Source: Candidatus Hydrogenedentota bacterium (GTDB taxonomy: Bacteria > Hydrogenedentota > Hydrogenedentia > Hydrogenedentiales > CAITNO01). From it: a stretch of DNA of 20,380 nt. The stretch lies in assembly GCA_903922535.1 (NCBI GenBank), contig CAIXUF010000753.1:1-20380 (forward strand). The letters are read 5' to 3'. Both the position numbers and the translations under genes were made by a program. The notes beneath the pieces were generated by a model that saw only the letters and a list, made by a program, of their open reading frames with translations, had not been told where the DNA came from and did no database searches. Below are positions 7,401 through 14,473 of the stretch, in pieces (positions within the stretch are counted from its first letter, which is position 1; every line of letters starts with the position of its first letter).

Positions 7401-8570
7401 GACCGTGTTGTCCAAACCGCTGCCATAGCCGTTCCACGCGGTGCCGTTCCACGTGGCAAAGGCGATGGCCTTTTCCCCGCCCGCCGTCGTGAACTGCCCC
7501 CCGGCGCACAGATGGCCGGTTCCGTCCGTAGCGAGCGCATAGACGGTTCCGTCCGTGCCGGTCCCCAGTGCGGACCATTTTGTGCCGTTCCATTGGGCCA
7601 CGGCGTTGGCCGCGATACCACCCGCCAGCGTGAAACTGCCCCCGGCGTGGATGTTGCCTGACCCGTCCAACGAGAGGCAGCGGACCGAGCCAATCATCCC
7701 GGCCCCCAGCGTGCTCCATGCGGAACCGTTCCATTTGGCGACGCGGTTGGCCGACCCGCCGCCGGCCGTCGTGAAGTCGCCCCCGGCGTACACGTTGCCC
7801 GACCCGTCCAGCAGGAGGGTATAGACGGCGCCATTCATCCCGGTTCCGAGCGCGGACCAGGCCGTGCCGTTCCATTGGGCCACATATTGGGCTGCACCGC
7901 CGCCGGCCGTCGTGAAATCGCCCCCGGCGTACACATTGCCCGACCCGTCCACCGCCAGCGCATAAACCACACGCGACGTGTCCCCCCACACCCCCGCCCC
8001 CAAGGCCGACCAGGCCGCGCCGTCCCATTCGGCCACAAAGTTAACCATAGTCCCGCCCGCCATCGGGAACAGGCCCCCGGCGTACACAGGGCCGGAACCG
8101 TTCACCGCAAGCGCGGTGACCACGCCGTTAGTGCCCGTTCCCAGCGCGGACCATGCCGCGCCGTCCCATTTGGCGACGTTGGCGGCCGCGCCGCCACCCG
8201 CCAAGGTGAAGTCACCGCCCGCGTAGACGTTGCCGGAAGCATCCATCGCCAGCGCGAAAACATTGCCGTCCACTCCCGCCCCCAATGCGGACCAGGAAGC
8301 CGTGGCGGCGGTCCACTTGGCGACACGGTTGGCCGCGACATCGACCACCGAGGTGAAGGTGCCGCCGATGTAGAGGTTCCCCGCGCCGTCCTTCACCATC
8401 GCCCGGATGGAGCCGTTCAAGCCGTGGATGGGGAACTGGTCATCCCAGTAAAGACTGTTCGGGTCGCTTTCGGGACCGGTGCCGGCCAGGGCCGTTCCGG
8501 CCGTCGCGCATAAGAGGGCCGTGCACAGAAGCGTCCGCAGCATCGTCCGACGGGATTTCATGGTATTCAT
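4482..8570 (-). CDS. Giant secreted protein: 14 propeller-like repeats, FnIII, Ig-like domains and C-terminal sorting/anchor segment
   Basis: 1362 residues. Signal peptide 1-29 (cleavage near TALA). Residues about 50-700 hold 14 repeats of roughly 46 residues with consensus NVYAGGxFTTAGG, then VAKWNGxAWSALG, then GxVxALAVDGSG. They resemble DUF5122-like or kelch-like propeller blades. A linker (about 700-860) precedes two FnIII-like domains (about 862-950 and 958-1055), a domain with an FSEPV motif like bacterial SbsA-type Ig domains (about 1058-1155), and two Ig-like domains (about 1161-1245 and 1248-1335). The end is VPTVGLGG, a hydrophobic helix and RKKRR, an IPTL/PEP-CTERM-style signal. 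GGAGGT lies 4-5 nt before ATG 8570, which fixes the start. Likely a surface adhesin or binding protein; no catalytic motif seen. Confidence 0.88.
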   Translation of the reverse strand: MNTMKSRRTMLRTLLCTALLCATAGTALAGTGPESDPNSLYWDDQFPIHGLNGSIRAMVKDGAGNLYIGGTFTSVVDVAANRVAKWTAATASWSALGAGVDGNVFALAMDASGNVYAGGDFTLAGGGAAANVAKWDGAAWSALGTGTNGVVTALAVNGSGPVYAGGLFPMAGGTMVNFVAEWDGAAWSALGAGVWGDTSRVVYALAVDGSGNVYAGGDFTTAGGGAAQYVAQWNGTAWSALGTGMNGAVYTLLLDGSGNVYAGGDFTTAGGGSANRVAKWNGSAWSTLGAGMIGSVRCLSLDGSGNIHAGGSFTLAGGIAANAVAQWNGTKWSALGTGTDGTVYALATDGTGHLCAGGQFTTAGGEKAIAFATWNGTAWNGYGSGLDNTVNVIAADGSGNVYAGGFFTTTDSGDAAFVARWNGAAWAPLGVGMSNGDVRALAVDGSGNLYAGGSFLFAGNSASNHIGKWNGSAWMEMANGLGGVVEALAVDGAGNVYAGGSFDHAVGGVAADNVAKWNGTAWSALGAGLGSTVKSLAVDGSGNVYAGGYFTTAGGVTANHVAKWNGSVWSALGTGTNDTVYAVAADGAGNVYAGGSFTTAGGGAANYAAKWNGTAWSALGAGTASQILALALDGLGDVYAGGGSGSGGYTAKWNGTAWSSLGTGMNNEVCALAVKRNTLFAGGAFGQAGGKVSGYFGVWQPRVNQSQATLTLSPGAVTIGNDIFGFYKPALTTVAGTTVSYLGVMPVPVTLDRADEIQMGGIRLNGALTLGPADVRFGGKGASLCVEFSEDDAAAYGVAYDRFRAAALTYPPDYPANKEAASYKSLGAVKPVPVRVENGRQIYAVTVSLTATGSTYAAAPKSFLPPDAPTNPGATDIGTDTLTWTWTDNSDDETGFTLWAGPGTGAPVTLLTTTAADATSYPWSGLSVNTPYTFQVAGTNARGDSDKTTAFSAWTLANAPVAPGVDGAGGNTLNVTIGSGDGNPPNTEYAIRCTTTGQWVRANGTLGTAQVWQTAADWATKTVVGLEQLSGYAFSVTARNGAGVNTAAGPEASGTTLDALPTAEIYLLTSSPTTSDTVAFAVHFSEPVGTSFNDSTLRVTGTLAGTAVVTVADDPYYTVAVTLADPNADGACGIDIEDGLVTDLTGNFCTGGHSSLCTIHNWPGFALQPQDAKLYVGDTPELRVQVDEGGTFTTYQWMFDNGSTVANGANDAAWPFTILDVGAAGAYWCEVRFDGAPHISGVAHIQVQPRVRIVLPPVEGSATEGNDFAFTVTAAGGYGPLSYQWKKGGENITGANSGKYTLSHLALVNSGNYSVEVSDTNGDSIESVPVALTVSPRVPTVGLGGLALLVVALAAAARKKRR
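6470..8400 (-). repeat. In-gene tandem repeats, about 14 copies of ~140 bp
   Basis: These encode the NVYAGG repeats. Similarity is high at the DNA level too: the blade junctions around 7760-7810 and 7900-7950 are nearly identical over about 50 bp, which points to recent duplication or gene conversion. Such repeats make copy number prone to change and to short-read assembly error. Confidence 0.85.
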
Positions 8571-8695
8571 TGCACCTCCTTCTCTTTCGTTATCGCGCAG
8601 GAGACGGGAAGTGCCCGACCCTTCGCAGGAAATGGACCTGGACCGATGGAATGCACCCAAGAGACGCGCCGGGTGATGCGGAGTTGCCGCCTTCA

Positions 8696-8711
8696 CCCCG
8701 CGTATGCGGGG
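8696..8711. other. Stem-loop in the leader of the giant repeat-protein gene
   Basis: CCCCGC-GTAT-GCGGGG, a perfect 6-bp GC stem with a tetranucleotide loop, lies within the predicted ~295-nt leader. It superficially resembles the core of a type I-E CRISPR repeat but occurs once. Confidence 0.45.
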
Positions 8712-8871
8712 CCAAAATGCGGGCGTCGGCAACCGAGAATGGCTGGTGGCACATACACGCCTCCCGTGAACATGCTGAAATCCCCTTCCATGGGATCGCC
8801 GATTGCACTGTCACTGTCTCCCGGCTTGGGCCGTTTCCGCGCGAATACACGACGTGGAACCGATGAATAAG

Positions 8872-8900
8872 ATACTACCGCTTTTCCTCCGGGGCGTCAA
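8872..8900 (-). promoter_or_regulatory. Promoter of the giant repeat-protein gene
   Basis: On the minus strand TTGACG (8900 to 8895), a 17-bp spacer and TAGTAT (8877 to 8872). Transcription from about 8865 would give a leader of about 295 nt before ATG 8570. Confidence 0.55.
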
Positions 8901-8919
8901 GACGACGATATGGAGCCAC

Positions 8920-9011
8920 AGGCATCCTGCCTCCCATGTAGACGAGGCTTCCAGCCTCTTTCTTCTTTTGCCCAGACTCCGGCGCACGCAGAACGCGGCA
9001 AGATGCCGCGT
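8920..9011. repeat. Cluster of three short perfect palindromes
   Basis: AGGCA-TCC-TGCCT (8920-8932), GAGGCT-TCC-AGCCTC (8944-8958) and ACGCGGCA-AGA-TGCCGCGT (8993-9011). All have 5-8 bp arms and a 3-nt loop, TCC in two of them. They lie between the stop of the Tat-exported gene and the promoter of the giant gene. The third recurs in similar form at 17433-17448. Confidence 0.7.
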
Positions 9012-9041
9012 CTACTTGCCGCCGTCCTGTCGGATCGCGGA

Positions 9042-10619
9042 TCAGGTGCTCCACTTGCCGGGGAGCGGGCCGTTGCTTGCGCCGGTCCATTTTGGATCGA
9101 AGAAACGGATGAGCCGCTCCGTGGCGCCGTGCGGGCGCGGGTCCACGTGCTGGGGCAACTGGTCGTAGATGGCGTAGATGCGCTGCCAGTAGCGTTTCGT
9201 CAGCGCGTCGAAATCGGGCGCATCGCCGCTGAGGTCCCGGAAGAGATCAAAGAAGAACAGCAGTTCCCTGCGGTATTCCTCCGGGCTGGGATTGAAAGGC
9301 ACGCTGTTGTCGGCCTTGCCCTCCAGCGCGCGCAGCAACTCCGCGCCCTCGCCCATGCGCGCATGATAGTCGCGGCGGGACAGGTCGATCTGGTTGTAGT
9401 TGCCCCAGTCGGGGATGATCTCGAAGAGCGGCAGCAGTTCGTTCAGCTTCTCCGCTTCCGCGCCGAAGAGCCGCCGGTAGAACTTGCGTGTGAGCGCCGC
9501 CGGGTCCGCCTCCATGTTCATGAAGGACTGCGCGGACTGGTACAGCGAAAGCTGGTTGAGCAGCGGGCTCATGGTGAAACAGATGCCGCCGCTGTACTGT
9601 GCGGCGGCCTGCTCGCGTTTGCGCTGGGCAAAGAGCCGGCCGAAGCGGTAATGCGGAATCACCGCGTTCTCGCCCTCGGTCAGGCTGAAGTCCCAGGTGA
9701 GCACGCGGTTGGTCTTGGCGATTTCGCGTGCCCAGGGCCGCGCGTCCATTTCGCCACTGCCCTGGTCCGGGTTGCCGTCGGGGTTGAACGCGAGATTGAT
9801 GGAGACGGAGGTGTCCTTCGGGAAATCGGGCAGCCGCTTGAGGAAGTAGGCCATGCACTCGTCGGCGCGTTTCTTGTCGAACTTCCACGCCGTGCCCTGG
9901 ATGGACTGGATGAACTCGCCCTTCCACCCCGGCGGACCCTCGATGGTGCCCCAGCCCCAGAAGGGGGTGCCCCAGGTGCCGATTTCGATCTCCGCCTGCG
10001 GCTGGTTCTTCTTCACCAGTTCGGCGATCTTCAGCGCGCCGTCGATGAAGGTGTTCGCGGTGCAGCCGTTGCGCGAGCAGCCGCCCGGATCGCCCGGGAA
10101 GATGCCGACCACGCCCAGGCCTGGAAGGCGCTTGGTCCAGCGGTCCCACAGCATCACCACCTCGTCCCATTCCTCGGGAACGTTGGGACAGTGCGTGTGC
10201 CAGTCATCGCCCACCGTGGTGAGCGCCGCGAGCAGTTTCACGCCCACGCCCCGTTCCCGGCCGTGGGCAATGATCGCGTTCATCTGCCTTGCGAAGGCCT
10301 CTCCGAAGGGCTGTTCCAGCCCGGCGCGGCTGAACAGGCGCGGCACGAGCCAGAACTCGAAATGGGTGAACCCGAAATCGCCGATCATGTCAATGAAGCG
10401 GAACCAGGCATCATCGGTCCACCGGTTCGGCAGATCGGGATAGATCATGTTTGGGTTGAACGCGTTGAGCAGGTGTTCGGCGAAGTTGTTGTAGCAACTG
10501 CGCCGCTGGCCTGCGGCCGGTGTTGGGTTCACGGTGGCCGGGTCGCCCTGCGCGAGTGCGGCACCGCCAGCAAGCGCCGCCGCGCCCGCCAGGAAATGTC
10601 TCCGGGTGAGAGGTTTCAT
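9042..10619 (-). CDS. Tat-exported protein of unknown function, possibly glycoside-hydrolase-like
   Basis: 525 residues. The N-terminus MKPLTRRHFLAGAAALAGGA is a textbook Tat signal (RRxFL), so the protein is exported folded and may bind a cofactor or oligomerise first. The mature part is rich in Trp, Asp and Glu, with segments such as FGFTHFEFWLVPRLFS, EIGTWGTPFWGWG and NLAFNPDGNPDQGSGEM. Their alternation of helix- and strand-like segments suggests a TIM-barrel carbohydrate-active enzyme related to GH20 or GH67-like folds. I cannot identify catalytic residues, so this is inference only. ATG 10619 is chosen because it opens the Tat signal and has TATGAT 6 nt upstream. It is divergent from the 10782 gene. 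Confidence 0.75.
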   Translation of the reverse strand: MKPLTRRHFLAGAAALAGGAALAQGDPATVNPTPAAGQRRSCYNNFAEHLLNAFNPNMIYPDLPNRWTDDAWFRFIDMIGDFGFTHFEFWLVPRLFSRAGLEQPFGEAFARQMNAIIAHGRERGVGVKLLAALTTVGDDWHTHCPNVPEEWDEVVMLWDRWTKRLPGLGVVGIFPGDPGGCSRNGCTANTFIDGALKIAELVKKNQPQAEIEIGTWGTPFWGWGTIEGPPGWKGEFIQSIQGTAWKFDKKRADECMAYFLKRLPDFPKDTSVSINLAFNPDGNPDQGSGEMDARPWAREIAKTNRVLTWDFSLTEGENAVIPHYRFGRLFAQRKREQAAAQYSGGICFTMSPLLNQLSLYQSAQSFMNMEADPAALTRKFYRRLFGAEAEKLNELLPLFEIIPDWGNYNQIDLSRRDYHARMGEGAELLRALEGKADNSVPFNPSPEEYRRELLFFFDLFRDLSGDAPDFDALTKRYWQRIYAIYDQLPQHVDPRPHGATERLIRFFDPKWTGASNGPLPGKWST

Positions 10620-10625
10620 GCGTTC

Positions 10626-10631
10626 ATCATA
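10626..10631 (-). promoter_or_regulatory. -10 element of a probable leaderless promoter for the Tat-exported protein gene
   Basis: TATGAT on the minus strand ends 6 nt before ATG 10619. TTCTCT at 17-bp spacing is a weak -35. No Shine-Dalgarno sequence is seen. Confidence 0.45.
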
Positions 10632-10685
10632 CCCGAGTCTGGGCAAAAAGAGAAACGGGGCCGGACGCCCCGAAGCGCACAGTTA

Positions 10686-10694
10686 TGCTATGCT
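10686..10694 (+). promoter_or_regulatory. Extended -10 promoter of the first zinc-ribbon gene
   Basis: TGCTATGCT, an extended -10 (TGn plus TATGCT), with no clear -35. The hexamer begins 93 nt before the ATG, exactly as in the paralogue's promoter at 11205-11213, and the following bases GTAnnAAGAG are also shared. Confidence 0.6.
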
Positions 10695-10753
10695 GTAAAA
10701 AGAGCGGGGCGTCTTGATCGGACTTTTTCCGTCCGTCAGGCGCCCGTCAAAAC

Positions 10754-10774
10754 GCAACGTCCCGTTGCGGGAGG
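10754..10774 (+). promoter_or_regulatory. Hairpin abutting the Shine-Dalgarno sequence of the first zinc-ribbon gene
   Basis: GCAACG-TCC-CGTTGC (10754-10768) is immediately followed by GGGAGG (10769-10774), 7 nt before the ATG. The TCC triloop matches that of other short palindromes in the window. It might modulate ribosome access; the paralogue lacks it. Confidence 0.45.
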
Positions 10775-10781
10775 ATATGAC

Positions 10782-11138
10782 ATGTTTTGTCCCCAATGCC
10801 GTTCGGAATTTGAACAGGGATACACCCGTTGCCAGGAATGCGATACGGACCTCGTTGAGGCGCTTCCGCTGGACGAGGAGGAATACACGGAGTTGGTGAC
10901 GGTTTTCGAGGGCGACGGCGAGGCTGCGGCGGTGGTCCGCGGCAAACTGGAGAGCACGGGCATCCAGGCATGGATTCAGGGCGATGCCGCACACGGCGTC
11001 TTTCCGAGCCTGTCGCCCGGCGTGGTGCAGGTGCGCGCGGAGGACGAGGCGGCCGCGCGCCAGGCACTGGCGGACGTGGTGGCGGTGGATGAGGATGCGG
11101 TTGTCAACATGGTGGAAGACCCGGCGAACGAGGCCTGA
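10782..11138 (+). CDS. Zinc-ribbon plus DUF2007-like protein, paralogue 1
   Basis: 118 residues. CPQC at 3-6 and CQEC at 17-20 make a four-Cys zinc ribbon. The rest (ELVTVFEGDGEAAAVVRGKL, then GIQAW and VQVRAEDEAAARQAL) follows the DUF2007 pattern, a small alpha-beta fold annotated as a putative prokaryotic signal-transducing domain. No signal peptide, so cytoplasmic. GGGAGG lies 7 nt before the ATG. The next gene is a tandem paralogue. The four Cys, the YTRC/CD context and the domain order are the same in both. Role unknown; regulatory or protein-binding is a guess. Confidence 0.82.
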   Translation: MFCPQCRSEFEQGYTRCQECDTDLVEALPLDEEEYTELVTVFEGDGEAAAVVRGKLESTGIQAWIQGDAAHGVFPSLSPGVVQVRAEDEAAARQALADVVAVDEDAVVNMVEDPANEA

Positions 11139-11204
11139 GAGCGGGGATTGGGCAGCAGGCCGAAGGCTTCGATGGGCACGCCGGCCCGGCGTGCGATGAC
11201 CGTG

Positions 11205-11213
11205 TGATATGCT
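11205..11213 (+). promoter_or_regulatory. Extended -10 promoter of the second zinc-ribbon gene
   Basis: TGATATGCT followed by GTATTAAGAGGCGGG, matching the upstream copy. The TATGCT hexamer begins 93 nt before ATG 11301, the identical spacing. Confidence 0.6.
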
Positions 11214-11300
11214 GTATTAAGAGGCGGGCGCAGGGAGTTCGGCTCAGGCCGACCATCGGCGCGCGTCAAGAAACAACACGCCACCGTGGGAGAAGAGGCC

Positions 11301-11735
11301 ATGTTTTGCCCGAAATGCCGTTCAGAATTTGAGGCGGGGTACACCCGCTGCGACGCGTGCGATGCCGACCTCGTTGGATCGCTTCCCATGGACGAGGTGG
11401 AATACACGGACCCCATGACGATATTCGCGAGTGATTCCTGCTTGTACGACAATCCTTCTGTAATCAAGGAGTACACGGACCTCGTGACCGTGTTCGTGGG
11501 CGAAGAAGGGCTGGCGGACATCATTCGCGCCAAACTGCAAAGTTGCGGCATTGACGCGTGGGTTCCGACAGCCTTGACTGCCCGCGCCATTTATGCCCCC
11601 ATTCTGGTGGGACCGAGCACGGTACAGGTGCGCGCCAAGGATGCAGAGGCCGCCTGCAAGGCGCTGGAGGCAGTGATTCCGCTGGATGAGAACACGGCAA
11701 TCGATATCGGAAAAGCCCTGGGAGACGAGGCCTGA
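11301..11735 (+). CDS. Zinc-ribbon plus DUF2007-like protein, paralogue 2 with internal duplication
   Basis: 144 residues. CPKC at 3-6 and CDAC at 17-20 form the zinc ribbon; the C-terminal DUF2007-like part matches paralogue 1. The extra length is mainly a 23-residue (69-nt) near-duplication: EYTDPMTIF recurs as EYTDLVTVF 23 residues later, with ASDSCLYDNPSVIK between them. ATG 11301 is preferred over the in-frame GTG 11286 because it starts with the same MFCP as the paralogue and has GGGAGAAGAGG just upstream. Followed by a 124-nt palindrome-bearing gap before mprF. Confidence 0.82.
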   Translation: MFCPKCRSEFEAGYTRCDACDADLVGSLPMDEVEYTDPMTIFASDSCLYDNPSVIKEYTDLVTVFVGEEGLADIIRAKLQSCGIDAWVPTALTARAIYAPILVGPSTVQVRAKDAEAACKALEAVIPLDENTAIDIGKALGDEA

Positions 11736-11754
11736 ACCGGCAGAAGGCACGCGG

Positions 11755-11816
11755 GACAGGCGCCCCCGCCTGTCAGGTGCCGACCGCAGACCGACCGCCG
11801 GGGTGGCTGTCCCACC
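11755..11816. repeat. Short palindromes between the second zinc-ribbon gene and mprF
   Basis: GACAGGCG-CCCC-CGCCTGTC (11755-11774) is a perfect 8-bp stem. GGTGG-CTGTC-CCACC (11802-11816) is a second, weaker one; CAGGTG (11774-11779) also pairs with CACCTG (11813-11818). No T tract follows, so these are not classical terminators. Confidence 0.55.
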
Positions 11817-11859
11817 TGCGCTGTCATTCAACGGCAAGGTCAGGTCGTGGGAGTGAGGA

Positions 11860-14439
11860 TTGAATGACTTCATGAAGGCCGCAGGAATTTCAATAGGCGC
11901 ACTGGCCCGGCGTGCGGCGCCGTTTTTCGGATTGGTGGTGTTCCTGCTTGCAGGATACGCGATGCACCGCGTCTTCCGCGACTACCACTACCGTGAACTG
12001 CGCGAGGCCTTTCACGGCATCACCGGCGGCCATATACTGGCCGCGGCCTGTTTCGCCGCCGGCAGCTATTTCATGCTCACGCTGTACGACGTGCTTGCAT
12101 TCCGTTATGCGGGGGTTTCCCTGGCTTACCACAGGCTGGCGCTGGCCTCGTTCATCGGCTATTCGCTGAGCAACAACGTGGGGCATTCCGTGCTCAGCGG
12201 CGGCGCGGTGCGCTACCGGCTGTACTCGGCCTGGGGCGCGGAGCCGGGCCAAATCGCCCGCATTGTCACGTTTTGCACGGTGACCGGATGGCTGGGTTTC
12301 GCGACGATGGGCGGCCTGGCCTGCCTGCTGGAGCCCGCCGGCGCGCTGCCCGCCATGTTTCCGGCGCACCTGCACATTCCCCTGGGCCTGGCGCTGCTCG
12401 GGTTCTCCACCGTCTATTTGGTGCTGAGCCTGATGGGCCTGGGGGCGGTCCGGTGGCGCGGACACGAACTGGCCCTGCCCAATGGACGGATTGCCCTCGC
12501 GCAAATCCTGGTGGGCGCCGTGGATCTGACCGTCACCAGCGCGGTCTTCTACAATCTTTTGCAGCTCGACAAACCACTGGGCTTCGTGTCCTTCGCGGGC
12601 TTTTTCATGATAGCGATCATCGCGGGGCTTGTCAGCCAGGTGCCGGGCGGTCTGGGCGTCTTTGAGACGGTCATATTGGCGTTCCTGGCACCCTATGCGT
12701 CCGGTCCGCGCCTGATCAGCGCCATCCTGCTCTACCGCGTCGTCTACTATTTCGTGCCCCTGTTCCTCGCCTGCGCGCTGCTTGGCGCCCATGAGCTGCT
12801 CAACCGCCGCACGGTCCTCGGACGTTTCGCGATCCTGATGCGCAACCTGTCCCCGCTGATACCCAGCGTGTTCGCCATCAGCACCATGGCGGGCGGCGCC
12901 ATCCTGCTCTTCTCGGGCGCCACGCCCCCGGCGCACAACCGCATCACCCTGCTCCAGGGACTCGTGCCGCTGCCCATGGTGGAATTCTCGCACTTCCTGG
13001 CGAGTCTTGTGGGCGTGCTGCTGCTGTTCCTGGGCCGCGCCCTGCAGCGCCGCGTGGACGCCGCCTACTGGCTCACGGCCGCCCTGCTGGCCGCGGGCGC
13101 GGTGCTGTCGCTGCTCAAGGGGCTGGATTACGAGGAGGCCGTGGTGTTGGGCGTGATGCTGGCCGCGCTGGCCCCCTGCCACCGCGAGTTCCAGCGCCGT
13201 TCGTCCCTGCTGGCACCGCGCTTCGGACCGGGCTGGGTCGGAGCCATTGCCGTCATCGCGGTGAGCACCGCGTGGCTGCTCTTTTTCGCGCACAGGCATG
13301 TAGAATACTCCTCCGAATTATGGTGGCAGTTTGCCTTTACCGAGGGGGCGCCGCGCTCGCTGCGCGCCTCCGTGGGCGCGGGCGTGCTGCTGGCCGGCCT
13401 GGCCCTGGCCAGACTGCTTCGTCCAGCGGCGGCGTTTTCAGACAGCTCTGCGCCGCCGGACTTGGGGCGCGTCGCGGAGGCGGTGGCGCTCTCGGGCAAC
13501 ACGGGCGCCCACCTCGCCTTCCTGGGAGACAAACGCTTTCTGTTTCACGAAACCCTTCCCGGCTTCATCATGTACAGCCTTTCGGGCCGCTGCGCCGTGG
13601 CGATGGGCGACCCCGTGGGCGACCCGGAGGCGGCGCGCGATCTGGTCTGGGATTTTCGCGACCTGTGTGATCGCGCCGGGTTGATGGCCGTGTTCTACCA
13701 GGTGCGTCCGGACACCCTCCATCTTTATGCGGACGTCGGCCTGTCCCTTGCCAAATTTGGCGAGGAGGCCATGGTGGACCTCCGCAACTGGTCGCTTGAC
13801 GGCGCGTCGCACAAGAACGAGCGCAACCTGCTGCACCGGATGGACCGCGAAGGGGTGGTCTTTGAAATCCTGAAACGCGCCGAGGTGCCGGCCTTTCTCG
13901 GGGAACTGCGGCGGGTGTCGGATGAATGGCTGGAAGAAAAGAACGGCCGCGAGAAGGGATTCTCGCTCGGGTACTTCGACGAGACCTACCTGCTGCGGTT
14001 CCGCCAGGCGGTGTTTCGCCGCGGCGGCCGAATCATCGCCTTCGCGAACATGCTCGAGTCCGGTGACCATGCCGAGTTGAGCGTGGATCTGATGCGCTAC
14101 CGCGCCGACGCCCCGACGGGAACGATGGAGGCACTGTTTCTGCGGCTCATCGAATGGGGCGCGCGCGAGGGATACCAGCGGTTTAACCTGGGCATGGCGC
14201 CGCTGTCGGGCATTGAGGGCGGCCAGGCCGCGCCGCTGTGGAACCGGCTCGCCTCGATGATCTACATGCACGGCGGACGGTTCTACAATTTCCAGGGCCT
14301 GCGCCTGTACAAGGAAAAGTTTCACCCCCGGTGGGAACCCCGGTACATTGCCTCGCCGGGCGGCATTGCCATGGCCCAGGTGCTGGCGGGCATCGCCTCA
14401 CTGGTAAACCGCGGCATGGGCGGCACGGTCATGAAATGA
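11860..14439 (+). CDS. mprF: MprF: phosphatidylglycerol aminoacyltransferase/flippase
   Basis: 859 residues, the usual length of the bifunctional enzyme. The N-terminal ~520 residues are a polytopic flippase domain (LPG_synthase_TM), with SLSNNVGHSVLSGGAVRYRL and SQVPGGLGVFET blocks. The C-terminal ~330 residues are the cytoplasmic DUF2156 GNAT-like domain that moves lysine or alanine from aminoacyl-tRNA to phosphatidylglycerol, with FHETLPGFIMYSLSGRCAVA, EKGFSLGYFDETYL and KFHPRWEPRYIA. The product lowers negative surface charge and gives resistance to cationic peptides. Donor amino acid cannot be read from sequence. TTG 11860 has GGGAG 6 nt upstream; ATG 11872 (MKAAGISIG) is an equally possible start. 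A DUF1003 gene follows after 34 nt, probably the same operon. Confidence 0.93.
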   Translation: MNDFMKAAGISIGALARRAAPFFGLVVFLLAGYAMHRVFRDYHYRELREAFHGITGGHILAAACFAAGSYFMLTLYDVLAFRYAGVSLAYHRLALASFIGYSLSNNVGHSVLSGGAVRYRLYSAWGAEPGQIARIVTFCTVTGWLGFATMGGLACLLEPAGALPAMFPAHLHIPLGLALLGFSTVYLVLSLMGLGAVRWRGHELALPNGRIALAQILVGAVDLTVTSAVFYNLLQLDKPLGFVSFAGFFMIAIIAGLVSQVPGGLGVFETVILAFLAPYASGPRLISAILLYRVVYYFVPLFLACALLGAHELLNRRTVLGRFAILMRNLSPLIPSVFAISTMAGGAILLFSGATPPAHNRITLLQGLVPLPMVEFSHFLASLVGVLLLFLGRALQRRVDAAYWLTAALLAAGAVLSLLKGLDYEEAVVLGVMLAALAPCHREFQRRSSLLAPRFGPGWVGAIAVIAVSTAWLLFFAHRHVEYSSELWWQFAFTEGAPRSLRASVGAGVLLAGLALARLLRPAAAFSDSSAPPDLGRVAEAVALSGNTGAHLAFLGDKRFLFHETLPGFIMYSLSGRCAVAMGDPVGDPEAARDLVWDFRDLCDRAGLMAVFYQVRPDTLHLYADVGLSLAKFGEEAMVDLRNWSLDGASHKNERNLLHRMDREGVVFEILKRAEVPAFLGELRRVSDEWLEEKNGREKGFSLGYFDETYLLRFRQAVFRRGGRIIAFANMLESGDHAELSVDLMRYRADAPTGTMEALFLRLIEWGAREGYQRFNLGMAPLSGIEGGQAAPLWNRLASMIYMHGGRFYNFQGLRLYKEKFHPRWEPRYIASPGGIAMAQVLAGIASLVNRGMGGTVMK

Positions 14440-14473
14440 CCGCCGCCCGAATCAGCAAAGGAACGGCGGCAAG

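Larger units (their letters stand above)
8571..9041. other. Intergenic region: long leader of the giant gene plus palindrome cluster
   Basis: 8571-8865 is the predicted untranslated leader of the 4482-8570 gene; 8872-8900 its promoter; 8920-9011 three short palindromes. Small reading frames on both strands here show no family signature. Confidence 0.5.

Noticed and set aside
8691..8716. Sequence resembling a type I-E CRISPR repeat
   Set aside because: One copy only, no spacers and no cas genes; best explained as a leader hairpin.
8571..8865. Riboswitch, such as cyclic-di-GMP-I, in the leader of the giant gene
   Set aside because: I could not match the conserved core of any class I know.
8910..11138. 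Very long (742-codon) rightward open frame
   Set aside because: It is antisense to the Tat-signal gene 9042-10619, which has a clear export signal, and then runs into the zinc-ribbon gene frame. High GC content makes such shadow frames common.
11890..13299. 469-codon leftward frame
   Set aside because: Antisense to mprF; Gln/His/Arg-rich composition typical of shadow frames.
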